Source: a virus
DNA: 24,173 nt
IMG/VR virus record: IMGVR_UViG_3300031884_000137
Coordinates: 1-24,173 of that record
Direction: 5' to 3' (one strand)
Below are positions 11,939-19,443 of this stretch, piece after piece (positions within the stretch are counted from its first letter, which is position 1; the number at the start of each line of letters is the position of its first letter). A program made the translations under genes and the position numbers. Under the pieces are notes generated by a model, which saw nothing but the letters and a program-made list of their open reading frames with translations, ran no database searches and had not been told where the DNA came from.

Positions 11939-13993
11939 ATGCAAATTAATACTAATTTTAATCTTGACGAGATTGTAGAACTGCCTAACATCGCTGAGGT
12001 GTTGGATGAGCAGACAATCAATACTATTAGCTACAATGTCTGGAAAGGCTTTGAAGCGGATAAAGAATCACGTTCTGCTTGGGAAAAGCGTACTGAAGAT
12101 GCTATGAAGCTTGCTTTGCAAGTTGCTGAAGCTAAGTCGTTTCCTTGGCCTGGTGCTTCTAACGTTAAGTTTCCATTAGTTACTATTGCTGCATTACAGT
12201 TCCATGCACGTAGCTATCCTGTTCTTATCAACAGCGATACCCCTGTACAGTGCCGTGTTTACGGTGATGACCCTTCAGGTCAAAAAGAAGCCCGTGCTCA
12301 TCGTGTAAGCCAGTTTATGTCTTACCAGATTCTTGAGCAAGATACCAACTGGGAAGCTGAGATGGATCGTGTATTGATCTCTCAACCAATCGTAGGCTGT
12401 GCTTTTAAGAAGTCTTACTTCGACCCCATCCTCAAACACAACGTTTCCGAGAACATCCTTGCTAAGGATTTTGTCGTAAACTACTGGACTAAACATCTAG
12501 ATACATCCCCACGTATCACCCACGTCCAATATTTCTCCAAGAACGACATCTATGAGCGTGTAGCTCGTGGCCTGTTCTGTGAGATGAAAGAAATAATGCC
12601 TGCTGCTGTTCCAGAGTCTAACTTGACACTGGCTCAGAATAAAGCTCAAGGCATGACCGCCCCTAATTCTATCGACGACTCCACACCTTACGAGATCCTA
12701 GAGCAGCATTGCTTTATTGACTTCGATGGTGACGGTTACGCTGAGCCGTACATCGTTTGGATGCGTCGTGATACCAAACAAGTATTGCGTATTGTTGCAC
12801 GTTACTTTGAGACCTCTATTGAAAGAGATGAAAAAGAAAATGTCCTACGAATCACGCCAGAAACGTACTTCACCAAATTCCCATTTATTCCTTCACCCGA
12901 TGGAGGATTTTATGATCTCGGCTTTGGTGTGCTACTTGGGCCTCTTAACCAAAGTATTGATACCATTCTTAACCAGCTTATCGACTGTGGAACCATGGCG
13001 AACACAGCAGGTGGATTCCTCTCACGAGGCATCAAGCTAAGAGGCGGTAACTACAACTTTGCACCTTTGGAGTGGAAGCATGTCGATACCACTGGTGACG
13101 ATCTCCGCAAAGGGATTGTTCCTCTTCCAGTTCGTGAGCCTTCTCAAGTTCTTTATACTCTTCTTAATCTGCTTATTAATTACGGTGAGCGTATTGGTGG
13201 TTCTGTTGATATTCTCACAGGACAAAACCCTGGACAGAATACTGCTGCGGAAACAACTCGCACAATGGCTGAACAAGGAATGAAGATTTTCTCAGGTATC
13301 TTTAAACGTACCTACAGAAGTCTTAAAGATGAGTTCCGTAAGCTTTATCGCTTAAACCAGTTGTACCTTGTTGGTATTGAAGATTACAATAGCGACACAG
13401 GTCAAAACTTTATTGATGCAGATGACTTCTCAGGTCCTGTATCTGATGTACGTCCTTCTGCAGATCCTAACATTGTTTCAGATGTTCAGCGTATCCAGCA
13501 AGCACAAGCAGTCTTGCAACTAGCTTCTACCACACCTGGTATGAATATGTACGAAGCTCAGAAGACATACCTCAAAGCAATGAAGGTAAATAACATTGAT
13601 ATGTTGCTGCCTGATCCTAAAGGCCCTAACGCTATTAAGCCAGGCCCATCTGAGAAGATTCAGATTGAGATGATGAAGCAACAAGCTAAGCAAGCTGACG
13701 CACAGTTACAGTACAAGACAGCTATGATGAAGATGATGAAGGATGTAGAGCTGAACCAAGCTAAGATTCATAAGCTTGAAGCTGACGCTATCCTTGCTAT
13801 TGAACAAGCTGGCGGTGTACGTACAGGACAAGATATTGCAATGCTCGACGCACAAATTGGTGCTATGCGAGCCAAGAACGAAGGAATTCAGACTGCTCTT
13901 AGAACTATGATGGATCTTGAGAAGCATGTTATGGATACAAACAAACCTGCCCCTGAAGCACCTCAAGAGGGAGGCGAAGTACCAGAGATGTAA
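11939..13993 (+). CDS. Portal protein
   Basis: 684 residues. Dodecameric ring at one capsid vertex through which DNA passes. Recognised by its position directly after terminase, its length and features of large podovirus-type portals: an N-terminal acidic/helical region with SFPWPGASNVKFP (near residue 64-76), LDTSPRITHVQYFSKNDIYERV in the crown/wing area, and a central GGFLSRGIKLRGGNY / PLPVREPSQVLYTLLN segment, then VDILTGQNPGQNTAAETT. The C-terminal third is rich in Gln/Lys/Met helices (AQLQYKTAMMKMMKDVELNQ), consistent with a barrel. It starts five bases after the terminase stop and ends 14 bases before the next gene. Confidence 0.88.
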   Translation: MQINTNFNLDEIVELPNIAEVLDEQTINTISYNVWKGFEADKESRSAWEKRTEDAMKLALQVAEAKSFPWPGASNVKFPLVTIAALQFHARSYPVLINSDTPVQCRVYGDDPSGQKEARAHRVSQFMSYQILEQDTNWEAEMDRVLISQPIVGCAFKKSYFDPILKHNVSENILAKDFVVNYWTKHLDTSPRITHVQYFSKNDIYERVARGLFCEMKEIMPAAVPESNLTLAQNKAQGMTAPNSIDDSTPYEILEQHCFIDFDGDGYAEPYIVWMRRDTKQVLRIVARYFETSIERDEKENVLRITPETYFTKFPFIPSPDGGFYDLGFGVLLGPLNQSIDTILNQLIDCGTMANTAGGFLSRGIKLRGGNYNFAPLEWKHVDTTGDDLRKGIVPLPVREPSQVLYTLLNLLINYGERIGGSVDILTGQNPGQNTAAETTRTMAEQGMKIFSGIFKRTYRSLKDEFRKLYRLNQLYLVGIEDYNSDTGQNFIDADDFSGPVSDVRPSADPNIVSDVQRIQQAQAVLQLASTTPGMNMYEAQKTYLKAMKVNNIDMLLPDPKGPNAIKPGPSEKIQIEMMKQQAKQADAQLQYKTAMMKMMKDVELNQAKIHKLEADAILAIEQAGGVRTGQDIAMLDAQIGAMRAKNEGIQTALRTMMDLEKHVMDTNKPAPEAPQEGGEVPEM

Positions 13994-14007
13994 CATAAGG
14001 AGGAAGT

Positions 14008-14235
14008 ATGGCAATAGTAGTAACAGAAGAAGAGTATGTGCAGTGGAGAGATAGTAGGGTTACAAGGGCTTTTATGTTTGCCCTTAAACAAGATAGAGAA
14101 TGGTTAAAGGAAATGTTGTTGGCAGGTACTGAAGATGATGCTGGTCTTCGTGGACGTGCAGCAGCAGTAACTCAAATCCTAAATCTAACCTACGAAGAGT
14201 TAATGGAATCAATTAAGGAAGCCAGAGATGTCTAA
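14008..14235 (+). CDS. Small protein between portal and co-chaperonin, 75 residues
   Basis: Helical protein (MAIVVTEEEYVQWRDSRVTR...LTYEELMESIKEARD) preceded by a full AAGGAGG. Position in the head operon suggests a role in assembly, but no family is recognised. It overlaps the co-chaperonin start by 8 bases. A short protein at this position is common in phages with similar portal and capsid genes. Confidence 0.75.
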   Translation: MAIVVTEEEYVQWRDSRVTRAFMFALKQDREWLKEMLLAGTEDDAGLRGRAAAVTQILNLTYEELMESIKEARDV

Positions 14236-14569
14236 TGTATCGGGAATTAACCCAGTATTTGATAGGCTCTTGATTCAACCGATGGAAGTAACCGAAAAGA
14301 CCGATTGGGGTTTTCAGTTATCTACAGAGGAAACATCAGAGCGTGAACAGTTAGCTAACACAACAGGTATCATCATTGCCCTAGGCGAAGAAGTCCCTGA
14401 AGGTGTCGTAGCAGTAGGCGATAAAGTAGTTTATGCCAAGTATGCAGGTTTAATGTATACAGGTAAAGACGGACGTGATTATCGCATGGTGAATTACGAT
14501 AACTTAGTAGCTAAATTAGACGCAGACGTGGACTTAGTAGATCCGCATTTAAAAAAAGGAATTAAGTAA
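14228..14569 (+). CDS. GroES-like co-chaperonin
   Basis: 113 residues. Cpn10 fold: NPVFDRLLIQPMEVTEKTDW at the N-terminus (GroES begins similarly with a ...PLHDRVIVKR strand), a mobile-loop region (about residues 25-45, GFQLSTEETSEREQL), then TGIIIALGEEVPEG...VAVGDKVVYAKYAG and a C-terminal DYRMVNYDNLVAKL that matches the ...EEYLIMRESDILAIV-type end of GroES. It would cap host GroEL to fold the capsid protein, as T4 gp31 does. Located between portal and scaffold genes, which fits. The canonical hydrophobic mobile-loop tripeptide is not clear, so specificity for GroEL should be tested. Confidence 0.85.
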   Translation: MSNVSGINPVFDRLLIQPMEVTEKTDWGFQLSTEETSEREQLANTTGIIIALGEEVPEGVVAVGDKVVYAKYAGLMYTGKDGRDYRMVNYDNLVAKLDADVDLVDPHLKKGIK

Positions 14570-15408
14570 TGAGTGAAGAACTGCAACAAGAAGTCCAACA
14601 GGAAGCTCCAGAAGCCTCTCAGTACGAGTCCGAAGCACGGGCACAGGGCTGGGTAGCACAAGAAGAGTTTCGTGGATCTGAGAGCGATTGGGTTGATGCT
14701 GAGACGTTTGTACGTCGTGGCAAAGAAATTATGCCAATCCTTCGTAAGAACAATGAGAAATTGCTTAAAGAATTAGGCGAAGCAAAGAAGGCTGCCGAAG
14801 AAGCACGTGAAGCTGCAAAAGAGTTCCGTGAATATCAAAAGCAACAATTCGAAAAGAAAGCCAAAGATCTTGAAGGCCAGCTAGAGCAACTGAAGCAAGC
14901 TAAGCGTGATGCAATCACACAAGGCGATGGCGACAGGGCAATAGCGATTGACGATGCAATGGATGAATTGAAAGAGCAACGTCTAGAGGCTAAAGAAGAA
15001 CTAAAAGCTGCTGAAGAAAAAGCTAAAGAAGTTCCACAGGTCACTGCTGATCCAATCCTTAATAACTGGATGGATAAGAATGACTGGTTTGGTAAAGATG
15101 CAAGAATGACAGGTATCGCTAATGGTTTAGGTGTAACTCTTCGACAAGAGAACCCTGGATTAAACGGTCAAGCTTTCTTGGATAAACTAGACGCAGAACT
15201 TGCTGAAGTGTTTCCAGATAAGTTTGGTAAGAAACGTACACCTAACCCAATGGAAGGCTCTCCTAACGGAACAGCTAGACCATCGGTAAGTTCAGGTAAG
15301 AAGACTTACACTAACTTGCCTGCAGAGGCTAAAGCAGCTTGCGATAAATTCGTTAAGCAAGGTCTGATGACCAAAGAGCAATATGTTGCAGAATACGATT
15401 GGGAATAA
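14569..15408 (+). CDS. Scaffold-like coiled-coil protein
   Basis: 279 residues, very rich in Glu/Lys/Ala/Gln. Residues about 50-160 form an uninterrupted charged helix predicted to be a coiled coil (repeating KKAAEEAREAAKEFREYQ and EELKAAEEKAKE). The C-terminal part is globular (LPAEAKAACDKFVKQG, MTKEQYVAEYDWE). Highly charged helical proteins placed shortly before the major capsid gene are the usual internal scaffolds of tailed phages. No protease motif seen. Start overlaps the co-chaperonin stop as TAATG. Confidence 0.78.
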   Translation: MSEELQQEVQQEAPEASQYESEARAQGWVAQEEFRGSESDWVDAETFVRRGKEIMPILRKNNEKLLKELGEAKKAAEEAREAAKEFREYQKQQFEKKAKDLEGQLEQLKQAKRDAITQGDGDRAIAIDDAMDELKEQRLEAKEELKAAEEKAKEVPQVTADPILNNWMDKNDWFGKDARMTGIANGLGVTLRQENPGLNGQAFLDKLDAELAEVFPDKFGKKRTPNPMEGSPNGTARPSVSSGKKTYTNLPAEAKAACDKFVKQGLMTKEQYVAEYDWE

Positions 15409-15420
15409 GGGAGAAAGAAC

Positions 15421-15885
15421 ATGACTGAAATTAAAAAAGAAGTAAAAGCTGTACCAGAGTCTACTAAGGTAGAGCGTCCACGTGAACGTAAAAAAGGCGT
15501 ATTTAATGGGACTCAGGGTAAGCTGCAAGTAGGATCAACCATTGAAGGTTATCACTTGCATATTTTCAACGACACGCCAGGTCGTATTACGGCTGCTGTT
15601 GAGAACGGTTATGAATTCGTTCATCCCAGCGAGGTAGGTGGTACTACGGAGAATGTTACATCACGTAATACCGACATAGGAGATAAGGTTAGATTCTTGG
15701 TAGGTGCAGGCGATAAAGGTGAACCCATGTACGCTTATTTGATGAAAATCAAAGAAGAATGGTGGATGGAAGACCAAAAGCAACTACAAGAACGTAACGA
15801 TAAAACTGATGCAGCAATCCGTGGTGGTAAAACACCTGGTGTAGATTCTACTGGATTCTACGACGCTGGTATCAGATACAAATAA
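15421..15885 (+). CDS. Conserved head-region structural protein, 154 residues
   Basis: A basic, disordered N-terminus (residues 1-30), a core with GYHLHIFNDTPGRITAAVENGYEFV (about residues 44-68), VGDKVRFLVGAGDKGEPMYAYLMKI and a long helical C-terminal segment. The HIFNDTPGRI-AA-NGYEFV pattern resembles a protein found just before the capsid gene in several environmental phages, with names such as hypothetical structural protein. Its placement supports a head-assembly role; no catalytic residues are evident. AAGGGAG precedes the ATG. Confidence 0.75.
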   Translation: MTEIKKEVKAVPESTKVERPRERKKGVFNGTQGKLQVGSTIEGYHLHIFNDTPGRITAAVENGYEFVHPSEVGGTTENVTSRNTDIGDKVRFLVGAGDKGEPMYAYLMKIKEEWWMEDQKQLQERNDKTDAAIRGGKTPGVDSTGFYDAGIRYK

Positions 15886-15910
15886 TTTCATTCCATAAGG
15901 AGTTTTATAA

Positions 15911-16513
15911 ATGGCAAACGTAAATGCCGTAACAGGATTGTCGCCAGTCGGCACAATCACTGGTGCACCCTTTAACGAGCAAGGCGTACTGTACGCTATC
16001 GCTAACGACGCTTCTAACACATACGCCATTGGCGATATCGTTAAGTCTGCTGTTGGTAACGATGCAAACGGTGTTGGTCTCGTAACTAAAGCAGCAGCGA
16101 CTGATGTTCCATTGGGCGTTATTGCTTCTATCCGTGTAGCTAACCCAGGCGTAAGCTTGGCAGGTACAAACATTAACTTGGCACAGTTGTACATCAGCTT
16201 GTCTTCTGGTTCATACACTTATGTTTATGTAATCACTGACCCTGCTGTTGTTTATCGTGTTCAAGCTAATGCTTCTGCAAATGCTAAAGTTGGTTCTACT
16301 GCAGTTCCAACAATCACTGCTGACCAGACTTCTACATTAAGCCAGTCTTCACCATTCTCTGCTACATACGTAACTGCTGATGCTTCTGCAACTGCAGCTT
16401 CTATGTTCCAAGTAGTTGGTATGTACCAAGAGCCTACAAACGTTCCTGGTGCTTACAATGACTTGTTAGTAGTGTTCAACAAGCATCAATACAAACAAGC
16501 CTTCGGTGCTTAA
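15911..16513 (+). CDS. Probable head decoration/stabilisation protein
   Basis: 200 residues, low in charge, rich in Ala/Ser/Thr/Val/Asn with strand-like alternation and no membrane helix or signal peptide: the composition of a beta-sandwich virion protein. It starts MANVNAVTGLSPVGTITGAP, a pattern I recognise from proteins encoded immediately before capsid genes of related phages. AAGGAG lies about eight bases upstream. Decoration or capsid stabilising is inferred from place and composition, not shown. Confidence 0.68.
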   Translation: MANVNAVTGLSPVGTITGAPFNEQGVLYAIANDASNTYAIGDIVKSAVGNDANGVGLVTKAAATDVPLGVIASIRVANPGVSLAGTNINLAQLYISLSSGSYTYVYVITDPAVVYRVQANASANAKVGSTAVPTITADQTSTLSQSSPFSATYVTADASATAASMFQVVGMYQEPTNVPGAYNDLLVVFNKHQYKQAFGA

Positions 16514-16531
16514 TTAAAGGAGATATAAAAA

Positions 16532-17446
16532 ATGGCTGGTGTAATTACAACTGGTACACATCCCAAGGCTCTATGGCCTGGTATCAAAGCATGGTGGGGT
16601 CAGGTTTATGACGAGCATCCAGAAGAGTATATCCATCTCTTCGACAAAGATACTTCAATGCAAAACTACGAGGAAGACGTTCAGTTAACTGGATTCGGTC
16701 TTGCTCCTGTTAAGTCTGAAGGTGCTGGCGTTCAATACGATTCAGAAGTACAAGGTTTCGTAACTCGCTACACACACATTGCATACGCTCTTGGTTACAT
16801 CGTAACTAAAGAAGAGTTGGATGACAATTTGTATGAGCAAGTTTCTAAGCGTCGTGCTGCTGCGTTGGCTATGTCTTTCCGTCAAACGAAAGAAAACGTT
16901 GGTGCAAACGTATACAACCGTGCGTTCAATGCAACCTACACAGGTGGTGATAATCAACCTTTGTGCTCTACAGCACATCCTAACACCTCTGGTGGTACTT
17001 TTGCGAACACTCCTACTGTTTCCGTTGACCTTTCCGAAGCTTCTTTGGAAGATGCAACTGTTGCAATCATGGGTTTCCAAAACGACCGTGGTCTCTTGAT
17101 CAACGTAATGCCACGTAGCTTGATCGTTGCTCGTCAAGAATGGTACAATGCTAATCGCATTTTGAAGTCAGTATTCCAATCAGGTACTGCAAACAACGAT
17201 ATCAACGTTCTGAAGGCAACTAATGCCATCCCAGAAGGTATCGTTATGAACCATTACCTCACAAGCCCACACGCTTGGTTCCTCCGTACTAATATCCAAA
17301 ACGGTATGAAGTACTACGAGCGTACAGGTATCTCATTTGATCAAGACAATGATTTTGATACAATGAATGCTAAAGCTAAAGGCTACGAGCGTTACAGCTT
17401 CGGTTGGTCTGACCCACGTGCAATCTATGGCGTAAACGGCCCATAA
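16532..17446 (+). CDS. Major capsid protein, Mu gpT-like (HK97 fold)
   Basis: 304 residues. Shell-forming protein. Features of the Mu gpT family: an N-terminal helix and WPGIKAWWGQVYDEHPEEY, the segment YIVTKEELDDNLYEQVSKRR (about 90-109) corresponding to the spine helix, the P-domain motif GLLINVMPRSLIVARQEW (about 187-204) and the conserved end YYERTGISFDQDNDFDTMNAK...GYERYSFGWSDPRAIYG. The strong ribosome-binding site AAAGGAG and its place after scaffold and decoration genes support high expression. Intact and of expected length. Confidence 0.93.
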   Translation: MAGVITTGTHPKALWPGIKAWWGQVYDEHPEEYIHLFDKDTSMQNYEEDVQLTGFGLAPVKSEGAGVQYDSEVQGFVTRYTHIAYALGYIVTKEELDDNLYEQVSKRRAAALAMSFRQTKENVGANVYNRAFNATYTGGDNQPLCSTAHPNTSGGTFANTPTVSVDLSEASLEDATVAIMGFQNDRGLLINVMPRSLIVARQEWYNANRILKSVFQSGTANNDINVLKATNAIPEGIVMNHYLTSPHAWFLRTNIQNGMKYYERTGISFDQDNDFDTMNAKAKGYERYSFGWSDPRAIYGVNGP

Positions 17447-17453
17447 TTAGTTC

Positions 17454-17482
17454 TTTACATTTGAACTAGTTTGTGTTATAAT
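17454..17482 (+). promoter_or_regulatory. Internal sigma-70-like promoter after the capsid gene
   Basis: TTTACA (17454-17459), 17-base spacer, TATAAT (17477-17482): one mismatch from consensus at the ideal distance, in the only gap of this size in the right block. Transcription would start near 17489 and read the small basic protein and the fibre genes. Confidence 0.75.
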
Positions 17483-17519
17483 AGCAGAGTTAGGGATTCA
17501 AAAGATTCCTTTCTCTGCT
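17483..17519. repeat. Interrupted inverted repeat overlapping the internal promoter start
   Basis: AGCAGAG (17483-17489) pairs with CTCTGCT (17513-17519), and inside it AGGGA (17492-17496) can pair with TCCTT (17507-17511) with one G-U. No U-run follows, so it is not a typical terminator. It lies immediately downstream of the TATAAT box, so readthrough RNA from the capsid gene would carry the hairpin while RNA from the new promoter would lack most of the left arm. Confidence 0.5.
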
Positions 17520-17535
17520 TCCTTAAAGGGCATAT

Positions 17536-17736
17536 ATGAAACATTTTAGCACCATCAAAACCCCTGAAATGGGTGTTGCTAAGGACAAAGTAGCTGGTAA
17601 AGCTATGGCGAAACCTTCAGCAAAGATGCCTAGTGGTCTTGGAGTTGTCAACGCTGTTGAGAACAAAGAAGGTCAAGATTCAGGCTTCAAAAAGAAGAGA
17701 CTACATGCTGTAGAATCTTTGAAGTATCCAAAGTAA
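17536..17736 (+). CDS. Small basic hypothetical protein, 66 residues
   Basis: Lysine-rich (MKHFSTIKTPEMGVAKDK...FKKKRLHAVESLKYPK), no hydrophobic segment, probably disordered in the middle. First gene after the internal promoter; AAAGGG lies about eight bases before the ATG. Perhaps a DNA-binding or minor virion protein by charge, but not recognised. Confidence 0.68.
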   Translation: MKHFSTIKTPEMGVAKDKVAGKAMAKPSAKMPSGLGVVNAVENKEGQDSGFKKKRLHAVESLKYPK

Positions 17737-17746
17737 TAATTCTTTA

Positions 17747-17787
17747 TCCTAAACGTCTTAATTGACGTGAACCCATCACTTTTAGGA
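17747..17787 (+). promoter_or_regulatory. Possible RNA fold masking the ribosome-binding site of the next gene
   Basis: TCCTAAA (17747-17753) is complementary to TTTAGGA (17781-17787), which contains the start of the AGGAG ribosome-binding site for the gene at 17795. Between them lies a second stem, ACGTC (17753-17757) with GACGT (17764-17768) and a TTAATT loop. The two could stack to make translation conditional. Confidence 0.4.
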
Positions 17788-17794
17788 GATATCC

Positions 17795-18496
17795 ATGGGC
17801 ACACCAACAAGATTTACATACGGTATTGCCACCGTTGCTAAAGGCAAACCACTCTCAAGCTATCCACTTCCTGATCCTTTCAATAGCACAAGCGATCAAG
17901 GCTATGGCGTAGCAACTTACTCTAACGATTTCATGTCTGTTAATGCTGAAGACTTTACCATCTCTGGTGCAAGTTCTACATTAGCAGTAGCTTCTGGTTT
18001 AGGCGGTTTAGCTGTTCTAACTCCAGGTGGCACAACTACTGCAACTGCAGCTTTCAAACCAGGCACATCTTTTGGATTTGTAGCTGGTCAAAAACTATGG
18101 TACACAACTCGTTTAGAAGTTAGTGCAACTACAGGTACTTTCTTGGCAGGTCTAGCTTCTGCTGGCACTTCCGCTACTGATGGTTTATGGTTTGTAACTT
18201 CAGGTACTTCAGTTAACTTGGTATCACGTGTAGGTTCTACATCTACTACTTTGTTAACAGGCGTAGCTACTGTTGCTGCTAATACTTTTGTTCAATTAGG
18301 TTTCCATTATGACAATACTGATTTAGTAGTATATGTTAACGGTAACTTAGTTGCTCGTGTTACATCACCAACTATCGGTTCTTCTGGTACTACTTTGACT
18401 AGTGCTTTGTTGTCTCCAATCTTCTCGGATACACCAACTGCTACTGAAACAATGACCATTGACTACGTATTGGCTGCTGTCGAAGTTTCACGTTAA
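17795..18496 (+). CDS. Beta-sandwich virion protein, lectin-like
   Basis: 233 residues. Residues about 40-230 show strand-rich alternation with GQKLWYTTRLEVSATTGTF, TFVQLGFHYDNTDLVVYVNG and an ending ETMTIDYVLAAVE, the layout of concanavalin A-like jelly-roll domains (short strand pairs, FHYD...VYVNGNLV). No catalytic residues visible. Such proteins decorate heads or tails and bind glycans in some phages; here that is inferred. AGGAG is 9 bases upstream, possibly masked by an RNA fold. Confidence 0.68.
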   Translation: MGTPTRFTYGIATVAKGKPLSSYPLPDPFNSTSDQGYGVATYSNDFMSVNAEDFTISGASSTLAVASGLGGLAVLTPGGTTTATAAFKPGTSFGFVAGQKLWYTTRLEVSATTGTFLAGLASAGTSATDGLWFVTSGTSVNLVSRVGSTSTTLLTGVATVAANTFVQLGFHYDNTDLVVYVNGNLVARVTSPTIGSSGTTLTSALLSPIFSDTPTATETMTIDYVLAAVEVSR

Positions 18497-18509
18497 TAGG
18501 GAGTAGCAC

Positions 18510-18926
18510 ATGACTACTACAATTCAAACACCTATTCAAATATTAGTTGACGGCCCACGTAACGTCGTAATCAAATACGAAGGTACGTTGACGACTACTG
18601 ATTCAGGTGTTTATACTATTGTTGACCCTGCTGCATTAAGTGACTTTGATATCAACGGAGTTAAAGCCAATCGTTTGCGTGTTAATAAAATCAACTACGA
18701 CGTAGAAGACTTATTGACTGTGAACATCCTTTGGGAAGGTGCTTCTTCTAATACCGTGTTCTGGAATTTTGCAGGACGTGGTAAAGTAGAAGCAAGACAT
18801 TATGGCGGTATTATTAATAATGCTACCAACCCTACAGGTAAGATTTTAGCTTCATTTGATTATGAAGGCACAGGTCAAACCTTAACATTTACAATCGTTC
18901 TTGAGTTGGTAAAACAACACGTTTAA
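18510..18926 (+). CDS. Virion structural protein, 138 residues
   Basis: Beta-rich protein (MTTTIQTPIQILVDGPRNVV...VFWNFAGRGKVEARHYGGII...FDYEGTGQTLTFTIVLELVK) with few cysteines and no membrane segment. The pattern resembles a small structural protein that follows capsid and decoration genes in environmental phages. Exact location in the virion unknown. GGGAG precedes the ATG. Confidence 0.68.
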   Translation: MTTTIQTPIQILVDGPRNVVIKYEGTLTTTDSGVYTIVDPAALSDFDINGVKANRLRVNKINYDVEDLLTVNILWEGASSNTVFWNFAGRGKVEARHYGGIINNATNPTGKILASFDYEGTGQTLTFTIVLELVKQHV

Positions 18927-18927
18927 T

Positions 18928-19080
18928 ATGCAAACTAATCTAGACGCTAAGGAAATTCAACTAGTCGCTACCATCACTCGTGCTGACGGCACTGTGGAGG
19001 AACTTGGCGTTATAGATTACTGGCATGTTAATCCAATCAAGAGAATTATTTGGAGAATTAAAAAATGGCTACATTACTAG
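18928..19080 (+). CDS. Small conserved phage protein, 50 residues
   Basis: Frame MQTNLDAKEIQLVATITRAD...VIDYWHVNPIKRIIWRIKKWLHY. The ending D/S-YWH-x-NP-I-[KR]-R followed by a basic, aromatic helix is a pattern I recognise in short proteins of several unrelated phages, sometimes near tail-fibre genes. It starts two bases after the upstream stop without a clear ribosome-binding site and overlaps the next gene by 16 bases. The GGAG of the next gene lies in its last codons. Amphipathic C-terminus may contact membrane; unproven. Confidence 0.7.
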   Translation: MQTNLDAKEIQLVATITRADGTVEELGVIDYWHVNPIKRIIWRIKKWLHY

Positions 19081-19430
19081 TTAACACTGGTCGTGCCATC
19101 GTAACTAGCCGTATCAACGGTTCTGGTACAACACCAAGCTATGTTGCTTGGGGTACTGGTGCTGGTACGACTTCTGCGACTGACACAACTTTGTTTACTG
19201 AAGTAACTCCTCGTGTTTCAGGCACATCTAGTCAAGTTACAACTTCTACAACCAATGATACCTTTCAAGTAGTAGGTACACAGACTGCAGCAACTGGTGA
19301 GACAATTACCAATGCTGGTTTGTTTGATGCTTCTACTTCTGGTAACTTGTTTGTTAAAGGTGACTTTACTGGTATTGCTTTGAATAGCGGTGACAGCATT
19401 CAGTTTACATTTAAAGTACAATTTAGTTAA
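19065..19430 (+). CDS. Fibre-associated beta protein, 121 residues
   Basis: Thr/Ser/Gly-rich protein (LFTEVTPRVSGTSSQVTTST...ITNAGLFDASTSGNLFVKGDFTGIALNSGDSIQFTFKVQF). I recognise this as a recurrent small protein encoded beside tail-fibre genes of environmental phages; its immunoglobulin-like strand pattern fits a fibre accessory or connector. Preceded by GGAG about nine bases upstream. Confidence 0.68.
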   Translation: MATLLVNTGRAIVTSRINGSGTTPSYVAWGTGAGTTSATDTTLFTEVTPRVSGTSSQVTTSTTNDTFQVVGTQTAATGETITNAGLFDASTSGNLFVKGDFTGIALNSGDSIQFTFKVQFS

Positions 19431-19443
19431 TAAATAGGATATT

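Noticed and set aside
16742-17137. 131-codon minus-strand frame in the capsid gene
   Set aside because: Antisense to the strongly supported major capsid protein, with cysteine/threonine-rich composition lacking any recognisable pattern.
17483-17519. Rho-independent terminator after the capsid gene
   Set aside because: There is a stem but no U-run after it on either strand.
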